NCBI GenBank assembly: GCA_023391415.1
Contig: JAEWAY010000012.1
Location: 408,816 to 472,815, forward strand
Length of the DNA stretch: 64,000 nt
Reading direction: 5' to 3'
DNA from: Bacteroidota bacterium
Lineage (GTDB): Bacteria; Bacteroidota; Bacteroidia; Cytophagales; Cytophagaceae
A model generated the notes under the pieces. That model was not told where the DNA came from, did no database searches, and saw nothing but the letters and a program-made list of their open reading frames with translations. Shown here one piece after another: positions 18,307 through 27,422 of this stretch (position 1 is its first letter; each line of letters opens with the position of its first letter). Made by a program: the position numbers and the translations under genes.

Positions 18307-19264
18307 AATCAATACGACATACAAATCTCCCTTCTTTCTATTTTCAAAAGACCTTCAGACAATTTATCCTGCGATTTTTCGTAAAGTCGCCGGGATAAAT
18401 TATTCCAGGGAACGCGTCTCAACCCCAGACGAGGATTTTCTTGACCTTGACTGGTCGCTGGTCGACACCTCAGACAAAAAGCTGGTTATTATCTCACACG
18501 GTCTTGAAGGCGATAGCAAACGTCCGTATGTGCTGGGTATGGTCGCCGCTCTCAACAAGGCCGGCTACAACGCGCTCGCGTGGAACTACCGGGGGTGTAG
18601 CGGAGAAATGAATAAGGCGTACAGGCTGTATCATAGCGGCGAAACCGGAGACCTCGCCTATGTAATCGACTACGCGGTGGAAAAAGGCTTTAGTTCAATA
18701 TACCTGGTGGGCTTTAGCGTAGGCGGCAATATTACGCTTAAGTTTTTGGGAGAAAACGGCCGATCAAAACGCCATGTCGGAAAGGCGGTCGTCTTTTCCG
18801 TGCCTTGCCACTTGGAGTCCGCCTCTTATCAACTAGCCCGCTTTCGAAGTAAAATCTATATGCGGAGGTTTATCAAAAGCCTTTCAAAAAAAATAATGGC
18901 GAAAGCGCTTCTGATGCCGGACAAATTTGATTGTAGTCCTTTGCGGCGCTTAAAAACATTCGCGGAGTTCGACAACTATTACACGGCTCCCATGTTTGGC
19001 TACAAAGACGCGATAGAGTACTGGACCTCCAATAGCTCCGTTTATTTTATACCTAATATCAAAACCCCTACTCTGATCGTCAACGCCGAGAATGACCCTT
19101 TTTTATCAACTCAATGCTTTCCTTATCGGGAGGCCGAAACCAATGAAAAGGTTTTGCTGGAAATAACCCGCGAAGGTGGTCACTGCGGCTTTTACGCGAA
19201 ACATCCCCAAGGAATATACTGGTCGGAACAACGTGCGCTGGAGTTTCTAAGCGACCATGAATAA
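18296..19264 (+). CDS. YheT-like alpha/beta hydrolase
   Basis: The ATG at 18296 gives the family-typical start MPIKINTTYKSP...DLQTIYPAI; the earlier ATG 18254 would run through the upstream gene and add 14 atypical residues. The 322-residue protein has the hydrolase triad: Ser141 in GFSVGGN, Asp267 in AENDPF and His296 in EGGHCGFY, plus the HGLEG oxyanion region. It belongs to the COG0429 group (E. coli YheT), predicted esterases of unknown substrate. Confidence 0.88.
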   Translation: MPIKINTTYKSPFFLFSKDLQTIYPAIFRKVAGINYSRERVSTPDEDFLDLDWSLVDTSDKKLVIISHGLEGDSKRPYVLGMVAALNKAGYNALAWNYRGCSGEMNKAYRLYHSGETGDLAYVIDYAVEKGFSSIYLVGFSVGGNITLKFLGENGRSKRHVGKAVVFSVPCHLESASYQLARFRSKIYMRRFIKSLSKKIMAKALLMPDKFDCSPLRRLKTFAEFDNYYTAPMFGYKDAIEYWTSNSSVYFIPNIKTPTLIVNAENDPFLSTQCFPYREAETNEKVLLEITREGGHCGFYAKHPQGIYWSEQRALEFLSDHE

Positions 19265-19319
19265 TGTGCTCCAATCACGTTTTTTTAACAAAAATGCACG
19301 CTCCCATCAGCCGGTTTTA

Positions 19320-20522
19320 TTAAAAAATTTCTCTGAGATCATTCGCCGAAAGCTTAAAAAAGCAGATTCTCGAAAAGCGTCCCGCTATCCAGGTTTGTCC
19401 GCAAACGGCGATCCCTCCTTCTTCTGTAGTAGTTAGCGATTTGATTTCATAGGGATTACCATAGCCAAGATAGCGTATACCCGCCAGTGTCGCGTCGTTG
19501 TCCCCGTAAAAATACAAGGCGATCTGTCCACTCCGGGTAGAACTTCCATATACGATATATCCCTTCCCATTAATGGATAGCTCGCGCGTGACGACCATCG
19601 TCGACTCTTTCAGTTCCGGAATCGGATAACCCGCGATATCACTACTGGAATAAAGGCCGGAACCACCCGGCCACAATGGAATAAAAAAAGTCGATCCAAA
19701 CTCGAATTTAGATAAAGCGATATGGTTTCCATTGGCGATTATACTATTAATCGCCCGTTCATCCCTATAGCCATATACTACTGCCGGAGTCGCGGCGACA
19801 CCAGGAGCAAAAAACACTAAAGACAAGGCGTAGCGATAATATCCATTAAAAAAACAGGTTCCATCCCCGCTGGTTCCACACAGGAACGGCAGCCTGGGTC
19901 CTGTGCCGGCGAAGTGCCGGATAATGGAAGCTTCCGCGTCAAAATCGCCAAAACCGATGCCGAATCCTGTCCGCGTCCGGATTTGACCGGCCGAGTTGAC
20001 CTGACAGACCACCATCTCTTTTTCTTCACGGTCGTAACTCAATAAAAGCAACTGTTCCGAATCCTGATCAAGAGCGGACGCCAACGGGTAAGTCAATGGC
20101 AGTTCCGCCACAACCTCACGCGTACCATCCTCGGATAGCCGCATAAGGATGCTTTGCAACGTAAGCCTGTTCATACAGAAAAAATAATATCCGGAAGCCG
20201 TTTTCATGAGCTTACCTACCGGATTCACAAAATCATCCGGCAACCTGGTCTCTTTTACAAAAAGCCCATGCTTATCTGTTTTCAGAATCCCTACGGCGGG
20301 AAAGTCGCTTTGAAAATCACGCCTTTCCGTAAGAATCAGAAAACCCTTGTCGGCTGTCTGAACCAGATCCACCGGCTCAAAGGAATCTGTATAGCTTTCA
20401 TGGTCATATATCCTGACCAGCGTTTCCGGCTCCACCTCATTATTTTTCCTGATACCGCAAGACCACAGACTTATACAGTACACGGTTATCAGCCAACAAC
20501 GGATCGCGACGAACTTGCACAT
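19320..20522 (-). CDS. Putative beta-propeller-like lipoprotein
   Basis: A 400-residue protein with a lipoprotein signal; the lipobox is LWSC with Cys22. The mature region shows repeated strand-loop-strand units with GFLIL-, GYYFF-, IALSKFEFG- and GGIAVCGQTW-like segments, suggesting a beta-propeller without a clear catalytic site. It is the last gene of a minus-strand unit, 9 bases after an outer-membrane barrel gene, which in turn follows DUF1501 and DUF1800 genes. A role as a surface or periplasmic partner of those proteins is inferred from position only. Confidence 0.78.
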   Translation of the reverse strand: MCKFVAIRCWLITVYCISLWSCGIRKNNEVEPETLVRIYDHESYTDSFEPVDLVQTADKGFLILTERRDFQSDFPAVGILKTDKHGLFVKETRLPDDFVNPVGKLMKTASGYYFFCMNRLTLQSILMRLSEDGTREVVAELPLTYPLASALDQDSEQLLLLSYDREEKEMVVCQVNSAGQIRTRTGFGIGFGDFDAEASIIRHFAGTGPRLPFLCGTSGDGTCFFNGYYRYALSLVFFAPGVAATPAVVYGYRDERAINSIIANGNHIALSKFEFGSTFFIPLWPGGSGLYSSSDIAGYPIPELKESTMVVTRELSINGKGYIVYGSSTRSGQIALYFYGDNDATLAGIRYLGYGNPYEIKSLTTTEEGGIAVCGQTWIAGRFSRICFFKLSANDLREIF

Positions 20523-20531
20523 CTTACAATG

Positions 20532-21401
20532 CTATTTTGAAGTTTTATAATAATGAGCGTTGAGAAACCTCGTAGGGAACAAACATCCCAGACTAAATGT
20601 AAAAGAGCGAAGTTTGAGATCGTCCATGGCGTCGCCCGATCCGGCCAGACGATTACGCGTATATCGCTGCTCACGATTGGTAATCACATGGGTATTTCTC
20701 CGATATACAATATCAAAAACCAGGCGTATATTCCCCAGGTCCCAGCTAAGTCCCACTCCCGCCGCGTAGCCCAATTGCGATCTGATATAAAGCGCTCCCG
20801 CGTCTTCCATGACAGGAGGATTCTCAAAGGGGCGTCCTCCGGAAGCGGCGTCCCGTCCGGATATCCGAACGGATTTCCCCGCGCTGAACAAGTAAGCGTA
20901 CGTAAATCCGGCCTGAACAAATGGTTTTAGCGCTCCCTGAAGAAATTCGTATCGCAGAAATAAAGGGATCTCTATATAATCCAGATAGTTTCCCTGATGA
21001 TAGTTTAATTCCAGCTCCCACGCGCCTGTACTGTCTCTCCATCGATAGTCGTTTTCATACGAGAACCGATACCGGCGATAACCCGGCTGCACACTCATAG
21101 AAAAACCCAGATATTTGTAAGCCAGCTCAAGGCCCGCGACCGGACCTATAGCGACAAAGTTTTGATATTTCTTATCATATCTGGAAGGATTGTCCGTCGT
21201 ACTTATGAATACCGAATGCCTCTCTACCGGAAGCGCTTTGGAAAGTGTCGCTCCGCCTCGTATACCAATAAAAAACTGCTTATCTAGAAAGTCATTCAAT
21301 CCGGCGGGACTGCTCGAACGCTTCTGAACCCTCTGAGCGAACAACGCCGGGCTCAGCGCTATAAAAGCGACTATGTATATGTACGTACTGGCTAATCTCA
21401 T
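20532..21401 (-). CDS. PorT-like outer-membrane beta-barrel protein
   Basis: The 289-residue product has a signal peptide (about 1-22, ending LFAQ). Alternating amphipathic strands follow, such as FFIGIRGGATLSKA, LGFSMSVQPGYRRYRF, IEIPLFLRYEF, LKPFVQAGFTYAYLF and AAGVGLSWDLGNIRL. That is the pattern of the outer-membrane-beta-barrel (PorT-like) fold common in Bacteroidota. The start codon overlaps the end of the DUF1501 gene by 4 bases, indicating translational coupling. The ligand or partner is unknown; the operon suggests it works with the DUF1501/DUF1800 pair. Confidence 0.85.
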   Translation of the reverse strand: MRLASTYIYIVAFIALSPALFAQRVQKRSSSPAGLNDFLDKQFFIGIRGGATLSKALPVERHSVFISTTDNPSRYDKKYQNFVAIGPVAGLELAYKYLGFSMSVQPGYRRYRFSYENDYRWRDSTGAWELELNYHQGNYLDYIEIPLFLRYEFLQGALKPFVQAGFTYAYLFSAGKSVRISGRDAASGGRPFENPPVMEDAGALYIRSQLGYAAGVGLSWDLGNIRLVFDIVYRRNTHVITNREQRYTRNRLAGSGDAMDDLKLRSFTFSLGCLFPTRFLNAHYYKTSK

Positions 21402-23092
21402 GGAGTGATGATAAGTTTTTTCGTATCGTTCAATACACCCGCTTTTATTTCATAATAGTAAAGCCCTGGAGACAAACCTCTCAAATCAGCGACAACCTGA
21501 TGCTCTCCTACATCGAGCGATTTATTCAATATGTTTCGGGCCTTATGCCCATCGGGACTGATCAGGTTGATTTCAACGATGGTCGGCGCGTTGATGTAAA
21601 ATGAAATGACCGTCGTATGAACAGCCGGATTGGGAAAACAGGAATTGAGGCGAAACCGCTGATATATAAAATCCTTAATCCCGACCGCGTTTTGCCTGAT
21701 TAGTGGCAAAATGGTTCCCCGTCCCTTATAATCTCCATAAAATACGCCAAACTCTTTATCAACAAGCTCAGGATCCACACACAGCCAATCTTTTAGAATA
21801 GTGGCGTACAACTGACGATAGTCAAACTGCATATCGACATTGTCTTTTCGCATATCCGGATTATCGCCAATCACCCCTGGCTCTACCTGACTCCCAAACA
21901 CCATGACCGGAGCTCCCGAGCCATGATCCGTCCCATAGCTCGCGTTAGAGTATACTCTGCGGCCAAATTCGGAAGTCGTAATAGTCAAAACCCGGTCTTC
22001 CTGTCCCCTTTGTCTGAGATCTTCCTGAAACGCTTTCATCGCTTCGGAAATATGATACAAGAGCGCCGCGTGGTTGCCCATCGTTCTGTCCGAGGAATCT
22101 ACTTGTTCGGCATGCGTATCGAAACCACCGATCCGAACCAGAAACACTTTGGTCTTACTCCCTCCGCTAAGCAGATTGGCGATTATCTTAAGTGGGCCGG
22201 TCAGCGGGTTTTTCAACCGGTCGGCAGGCGCTTTGAACGGATATGTTTCCGGATATACCACTCCCGGGTCAAATTTCTTTCCGGCGCGATATACATCCAA
22301 CAACCGATCGTCGTATTGATCCGTTTTTTCTTCCAGGCTTAAGATCCATTTGAGCTCCTCACTATAGGCGGTACCATCAAGGGCAGCCGGAGGCAAACCT
22401 CGCGGGTCCTCACCTTCAATATCTTCGAACCCAGGCAACGAAGTGACCAGCTCAAAAAAACCCTCCGGATCATTAATCGCTATGGATGTGGATATATTAT
22501 CTCCCTGATGAAAAATCAGTGATACTTCATTGCCAAATTCCAGCGCGAGCGGGTCCGGCATATCGGCGTTCGGAAAATGTTCGGGGTACGCGAGAGGGCT
22601 ATAATGATTTTTCAGATAACGTCCGATCCAACCCGAGCTCATATAATCACCTTCCCCTCCTCCCATAAACATGATATCCCGGCTGCGAAAATGCGATCCA
22701 TTATGGTTTTCGTAGGACACTCCCTGTATCATATTGACTTTCCCCTGATCATATAGGCTTTTTATACCACTCATGGATGGATGCAGCCCTATTTGCCGTT
22801 CATTGGTAAGCGTACTATCCAATCTGATTAGTCTTCGAGGTCCATTTTCAGGCAGCGCTATATTGGGCCGCGCGTTATAATAGATATCGTAATTAGCATA
22901 AGGCACCATCATGTTCAGTCCATCATTTCCACCATGCAACTGCAAGACGATCAACACATTGTCATTAGGACACAAAGCGGCCAGTTTTTGTAAAGGCGCT
23001 CCATAAGACATATTTCTGAACGCGATTCCATCCAGCATGAAAGGAAGGGTTCCCGCGGCCGAAAGTCGTTGTATAAAATCTCTCCTTTTCAT
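21398..23092 (-). CDS. DUF1501 protein with twin-arginine-type signal and T9SS sorting domain
   Basis: The 564-residue protein begins MKRRDFIQRLSAAG, a twin-arginine-like export signal. The core is DUF1501 (alkaline-phosphatase-superfamily-like), with LQLHGGNDGLNMMVPYANYD near 51-70, IGGFDTHAEQ and TTSEFGRRVYSNASYGTDHGS. The last 85 residues form a type A T9SS sorting domain starting CFPNPAVHTTVISFYI and ending KKLIITP. It is therefore predicted to cross the inner membrane, perhaps folded, and then be passed to the T9SS. DUF1501 genes are commonly paired with DUF1800 genes, as here (11 bases apart). The biochemical function is unknown. Confidence 0.92.
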   Translation of the reverse strand: MKRRDFIQRLSAAGTLPFMLDGIAFRNMSYGAPLQKLAALCPNDNVLIVLQLHGGNDGLNMMVPYANYDIYYNARPNIALPENGPRRLIRLDSTLTNERQIGLHPSMSGIKSLYDQGKVNMIQGVSYENHNGSHFRSRDIMFMGGGEGDYMSSGWIGRYLKNHYSPLAYPEHFPNADMPDPLALEFGNEVSLIFHQGDNISTSIAINDPEGFFELVTSLPGFEDIEGEDPRGLPPAALDGTAYSEELKWILSLEEKTDQYDDRLLDVYRAGKKFDPGVVYPETYPFKAPADRLKNPLTGPLKIIANLLSGGSKTKVFLVRIGGFDTHAEQVDSSDRTMGNHAALLYHISEAMKAFQEDLRQRGQEDRVLTITTSEFGRRVYSNASYGTDHGSGAPVMVFGSQVEPGVIGDNPDMRKDNVDMQFDYRQLYATILKDWLCVDPELVDKEFGVFYGDYKGRGTILPLIRQNAVGIKDFIYQRFRLNSCFPNPAVHTTVISFYINAPTIVEINLISPDGHKARNILNKSLDVGEHQVVADLRGLSPGLYYYEIKAGVLNDTKKLIITP

Positions 23093-23103
23093 TTAAATCT
23101 TCT

Positions 23104-24837
23104 TTAAAACAACTGAAATTCCGGAGACTGCATAATCGTGTTAAACAGATCCCGCGCCATACCGTTCGCGTCCTCTCCGCTATCAGGGTTTTCCTCCGCG
23201 TTGGTATAACTATAATTCCAGAATACATCCGCGCCCTGAGGTAAACCTGTGCCAAGACGCAGGAACCTGGACACAAAGTAATTGATCCGCTCAGAAGTAA
23301 TTTCTTCGCCTTCCTCCGACATGGCGAAGCAATAGGACAGAATATGCTTGACAAGACTTTCCGGATCGGAAGCTTCCCTATCAAAATAGCGTTTTATAAA
23401 GTCCAGCAAATCGATAGGTTTTCCCTTATTTTCTCCGACAAGATCCGCTATGAACTTATATCGATATATCAGCGAGTTGGCTGATATCCAGTTTCGATTG
23501 AACAGTGGGAACTGAAAATACGCTTCATAGCCAGCGACATCGTATGGGTTCAGGAAATTCAACCCCTGTTCACGCGCGGAGGACAAAATATTCCCCATAG
23601 CGTCGTAAAACAAAATGGTTTCGCTATATGGATCCGGAAATCTGTAATTGAAAAAGGAAAACGCGCCGATCGACAGGTCCAGTGGCGATTTTATCAAGGC
23701 TCCATAGGGGCCGTCCGTCAGCGAATTGTTCGTAACGTCATAAAAATGAGCGCTCGAAAGAAGCGCTCTGATCAAAGGCGTCAATTCAAAGTTATGCTCT
23801 CTGAATAAAGTCGCCATGTCAGTGATAATGGTACTTTCTATTTCTTCTGAAATATGATGATATACATAAAAGCGGTATATCTTTCTACATATGTTACGAA
23901 CAGTTTCTTCCTGATCAAACAACAGGTCGATAAACTGGCTGATTTCATCATGCATACTGGCTTCTGTAGGCTCTCCGTTTAACAAGAGCGCGCTGTCCGG
24001 ACGCAGTGCGGCTCCCCCGAGACGGAAGCTGAAACGCTTCTCCGTATTATCATGCCAGGTAGCGATACCAGCTCCGTTGAGCCTGGGCTTCACTCGGGGA
24101 AGTCCGGTATCCGGATCTATATTCTGAAACGCGCGGTCATAATCATAACCTGAAAAAATACGCGCCGCCGCCTGTACGTCCTGCTCCGTAAAATAGCCAT
24201 AATCGCCGGCTTCATCCGAGGGAGGAATACGCCCTGGAAGACCCTTTCCGATCGTATATAATTCCAGCAGTTCCCGGGCGAAATTTTCATTAGGACGTCC
24301 TTTTACATTCAGCTCCCCGTCGAGCAAAAGCAACATCGCGTTGTCGAGACATATCTTTTTGGTCAATTCCCTGAACGAAAGGTCATGATCCGCCACAGGT
24401 CCCGCGAAAGCCCTGAACAGAACATTCTGAAAATATAACGCCCGGCTACAGTTGATCACTTCCTGAATCGCCGTAAAATGCGTATGCAAAAAGAAAACCA
24501 TTCGTTCCCTGGTCAAAAAAGCCAGTTTTTTCGGATCATTTTCAGCGATGCCCGCTCCGTGAAGCAAACCCAGCCACCAGCGCTTGAAAAACTCCTGAAG
24601 TCTGAGATCATCTTCGTTATCGGTAGCGGGCAGATCAATCCAGATCTGACCAGCAGCCGGATCCACAGGAGGAGACGGTGGTAGTATATCATGCTCCAAT
24701 AACCGCCCGACAGCTTCCATAGCGGACAATTGCGAAAAGGCGTCGATATCGGCTACAGAGCAAACCATAGCGGCCCGACGAAGCAGATGCGCGGCGTTTT
24801 TCTTACCCAGAATTCCGGAATACGCGGATAATGCCAT
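23104..24837 (-). CDS. DUF1800 family protein
   Basis: ATG 24837 is preferred; TTG 24843 would add two residues. The 577-residue protein contains DUF1800 hallmarks: HLLRRAAMVCS near the start, the LTRERMVFFLHTHF segment, LLLLDGELNVKGRPNENFAREL, FTEQDVQAAARIFSGYDYD and a C-terminal YFVSRFLRLGTG. There is no clear signal peptide, unusual next to an exported DUF1501 partner. It is the first gene of the four-gene minus-strand unit (DUF1800, DUF1501, barrel, lipoprotein). Reaction and substrate are unknown. Confidence 0.9.
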   Translation of the reverse strand: MALSAYSGILGKKNAAHLLRRAAMVCSVADIDAFSQLSAMEAVGRLLEHDILPPSPPVDPAAGQIWIDLPATDNEDDLRLQEFFKRWWLGLLHGAGIAENDPKKLAFLTRERMVFFLHTHFTAIQEVINCSRALYFQNVLFRAFAGPVADHDLSFRELTKKICLDNAMLLLLDGELNVKGRPNENFARELLELYTIGKGLPGRIPPSDEAGDYGYFTEQDVQAAARIFSGYDYDRAFQNIDPDTGLPRVKPRLNGAGIATWHDNTEKRFSFRLGGAALRPDSALLLNGEPTEASMHDEISQFIDLLFDQEETVRNICRKIYRFYVYHHISEEIESTIITDMATLFREHNFELTPLIRALLSSAHFYDVTNNSLTDGPYGALIKSPLDLSIGAFSFFNYRFPDPYSETILFYDAMGNILSSAREQGLNFLNPYDVAGYEAYFQFPLFNRNWISANSLIYRYKFIADLVGENKGKPIDLLDFIKRYFDREASDPESLVKHILSYCFAMSEEGEEITSERINYFVSRFLRLGTGLPQGADVFWNYSYTNAEENPDSGEDANGMARDLFNTIMQSPEFQLF

Positions 24838-25393
24838 ATACAACGAATCAATAACAAACAGGAAATGATCAACTCGTCCCCTATTTCAACCGACTGAAAA
24901 TATACGTAAAAATGGGAAGTCCAGACGGCTCAACTCGGAATATTTTTAAAAATATTATAAAATAATCCGGTAAAAATACAAGGCACCGGGAATTTCCAAT
25001 GACTATCAAAAACTCCCTGGTACCTTTATATCCGAGGGGCGGATAATATTGTTTGTAAAATTTAAGCGTTCCCTAGCGCTATGATCAAGCATCTATAAAA
25101 ATAAATTAACTAACCAACAGTCACTTATCGAAACACAAGGCTATAAAGCCAACAGTTATTAACCGGAATTAATAAGCCTAACGATCAAAGCATATGCATT
25201 AGTATATTTATTACCTATTTAAATGAAAGCGCGTAAATAAACTCCAATATCGCCTCGCGAACTATTTCATACAAGAAACATGAACATACTTTAATATAAT
25301 ATTATTAATCACCGGCATATTTTCGCGATCCGACTTGAAAAAAACATTTATCCTAAATAATTTAGCCCCATCCTGACAGATTTTCATTTTGTA
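24838..25393 (+). other. Gene-free interval between divergent operons
   Basis: No credible coding region is present on either strand. The interval is AT-rich. It contains a perfect 18-base palindrome at 24939-24956 and an imperfect inverted repeat, 24980-24991 against 25014-25026 (one bulge, one mismatch), with a T-rich flank when read on the minus strand. No full TTTG/TAnnTTTG promoter was found by eye. It must hold the control regions for the DUF1800 unit on the left and the moxR-bat operon on the right, and could encode a small RNA. Confidence 0.5.
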
Positions 25394-25500
25394 GGCGGAG
25401 AAAAAGTCCGAACAAAAAATGGTCTGACTTTTGTTACTAAACCTTCCGCGTACGCTGTGGCGTACGGCCTGACCATCTTGTCCGGACCGCCACTTTTTTT
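25394..25500 (+). promoter_or_regulatory. Nested inverted-repeat element ending in a T tract before moxR
   Basis: Concentric complementary segments flank one hairpin. GGCGG (25394-25398) pairs with CCGCC (25487-25491). GTCCG (25406-25410) pairs with CGGAC (25483-25487), sharing one base with the outer pair. ATGGTC (25419-25424) pairs with GACCAT (25471-25476). The inner stem is CGTACGC (25449-25455) with GCGTACG (25460-25466). A run of seven T (25494-25500) follows, 30 bases before the moxR ATG. An alternative stem, AAAAGTC (25402-25408) with GACTTTT (25426-25432), would exclude the outer pairs. This looks like a terminator or attenuator leader; a palindromic repeat element is the alternative. 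Confidence 0.45.
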
Positions 25501-25529
25501 ATGGTTAATGATTTTAGTAAAATGAATTT

Positions 25530-26534
25530 ATGAGCGCGACAGAAACAGGAATTGACATCAGAGAAATTAATGAAAAAATAGCCAGGGAAAGCGCGTTTAT
25601 TGATCTTCTCAGGCTGGAAATGAACAAGGTAATAGTCGGACAGGAAAAGCTGTCCGAACGATTGATTATCGCCTTGCTGGCCAATGGACATATTTTGCTG
25701 GAAGGTGTTCCCGGACTGGCCAAAACCCTGGCGATAAATACACTCGCCACCGCCATTGACGTTAATTTTAGCCGTATCCAGTTTACTCCCGACCTGCTTC
25801 CCGCCGACCTGATCGGCACGATGGTTTACAGTCAGAGAAATGAGGAATTCACATTACGCAAAGGGCCGATTTTTTCCAATTTCATTCTCGCGGATGAAAT
25901 AAACCGGGCGCCCGCCAAAGTACAGAGCGCCTTGCTGGAAGTCATGCAGGAGCGTCAGGTAACCATTGGAGATACGAGTTACCGTATGGAAGAACCCTTC
26001 CTGGTACTCGCGACTCAGAACCCGATCGAGCAGGAAGGCACCTATCCCCTGCCCGAAGCGCAGGTTGATCGTTTCATGTTGAAAGTCATCATTGATTATC
26101 CAAAGAAAGAAGAGGAAAAACGTATTATCCGGCAAAATATCGCCAGACGAAAGCCCGTGGCTTCTCCGGTAGTAAAGCCTCAGGATATCATCAACGCTCG
26201 CGATCTGGTCACTGAAATATATCTGGACGAAAAAATTGAGAACTACATCGTAGATCTGGTATTCGCCACCCGTGATCCCGAAAGCGCGGGACTAGGCTCA
26301 ATAAAAAACTATATCAACTTTGGCGCGTCTCCGCGCGCCAGCATTAGCCTCGCGATAGCGGCCAGGGCCTACGCCTTTATACACCACCGCGGCTATGTAA
26401 TTCCCGAAGATGTCCGAGAAGTATGCCACGACGTACTCCGTCACCGGATCGGATTAAGCTATGAAGCGGAGGCTGATAATGTCACAACCCAACAAATTAT
26501 CACTGAAATACTCAATAAAGTAGAAGTTCCATAG
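25530..26534 (+). CDS. MoxR family AAA+ ATPase
   Basis: The 334-residue ATPase has Walker A GVPGLAKT (Lys65), Walker B ILADEINRAP (Asp122, Glu123), sensor-like ATQNPIEQEGTYPLPEAQVDRF, and a C-terminal lid domain with the conserved ASPRASISLA. MoxR ATPases act as chaperones that mature or activate VWA-domain partners. DUF58, VWA (BatA, BatB) and other Bat genes follow on the same strand with tiny gaps or overlaps. It is the first gene of that operon, preceded by a structured leader-like element. Confidence 0.95.
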   Translation: MSATETGIDIREINEKIARESAFIDLLRLEMNKVIVGQEKLSERLIIALLANGHILLEGVPGLAKTLAINTLATAIDVNFSRIQFTPDLLPADLIGTMVYSQRNEEFTLRKGPIFSNFILADEINRAPAKVQSALLEVMQERQVTIGDTSYRMEEPFLVLATQNPIEQEGTYPLPEAQVDRFMLKVIIDYPKKEEEKRIIRQNIARRKPVASPVVKPQDIINARDLVTEIYLDEKIENYIVDLVFATRDPESAGLGSIKNYINFGASPRASISLAIAARAYAFIHHRGYVIPEDVREVCHDVLRHRIGLSYEAEADNVTTQQIITEILNKVEVP

Positions 26535-26558
26535 ATCCTTTTTTAAGAGCTGAAGAGC

Positions 26559-27422
26559 ATGCAGACATCTGAATTATTAAAGAAGGTTCGCGCTATTGAA
26601 ATAAAAACCAAAGGCCTATCAACCAATATCTTCGCTGGAGAATATCACAGCGCGTTTAAAGGCAGGGGAATGGCTTTCAGCGAGGTAAGGGAATACCAGC
26701 CAGGCGACGATATTCGGACTATCGACTGGAAAGTCACCGCCCGCTTCAATCATCCATACATAAAGGTATTTGAAGAAGAGCGTGAACTCACCCTCATGTT
26801 GTTGATTGATGTGAGCGCCTCAGGCGCTTATGGAAGCAATTATGGCCTCAAAAAAGAACGGGTAACCGAAATAGCCGCCGTGCTGGCTTTTTCCGCGATA
26901 CAAAACAACGATAAAATCGGCGTAATTCTCTTTAGTGGGAAAATAGAAAAGTTTATCCCTCCCAAGAAAGGGCGTAGTCATGTGCTGACCATCATACGCG
27001 AACTACTCAACTTCAAACCGGAACAGAAAGATACCAATATTGCCGAAGCGCTGGGATATTTCGTCAATGTGATCAAAAAACGCTGTACTGCTTTTCTGAT
27101 CTCGGATTTTATGGATCAAGGTATGGAGCAGGCCCTCCGATCAGCCCGCAACAAGCATGATCTGATCGGCTTGCGTGTATATGATCCGCTGGAAGCGGAG
27201 CTGCCCGATCTTGGCATCGTCCGGATACAGGACGCGGAAACAGGTCAGGAAATGTATGTCGATACCGCCAGCAAAAAAGTACGGAATCATTTCAAACATC
27301 TCCGCGAAACGCGGGCGAAGCGGATAAAGGACCTCTTTAAAAAAGCCGGAGTCGACTATGCCTCGATCCGCACAGACCAGTCATATGTCCATCCACTGAT
27401 TATGTTGTTTAAGAACCGATGA
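26559..27422 (+). CDS. DUF58 protein with VWA-like domain
   Basis: A 287-residue protein. The DUF58 signature SEVREYQPGDDIRTIDWK spans residues 41-58, followed by TARFNHPYIKVFEEER. A degenerate VWA-like domain has DVSAS (Asp84, Ser86, Ser88) at the metal-binding position. DUF58 proteins are the usual second gene after moxR and are thought to be substrates or co-factors of the ATPase. The gene lies 24 bases after moxR, and its stop overlaps the next start by 4 bases. Confidence 0.93.
   Translation: MQTSELLKKVRAIEIKTKGLSTNIFAGEYHSAFKGRGMAFSEVREYQPGDDIRTIDWKVTARFNHPYIKVFEEERELTLMLLIDVSASGAYGSNYGLKKERVTEIAAVLAFSAIQNNDKIGVILFSGKIEKFIPPKKGRSHVLTIIRELLNFKPEQKDTNIAEALGYFVNVIKKRCTAFLISDFMDQGMEQALRSARNKHDLIGLRVYDPLEAELPDLGIVRIQDAETGQEMYVDTASKKVRNHFKHLRETRAKRIKDLFKKAGVDYASIRTDQSYVHPLIMLFKNR

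Noticed and set aside
24939..24956. Perfect 18-base A/T palindrome
   Set aside because: Only A and T; such palindromes arise easily by chance in AT-rich spacers and nothing else links it to an operator.
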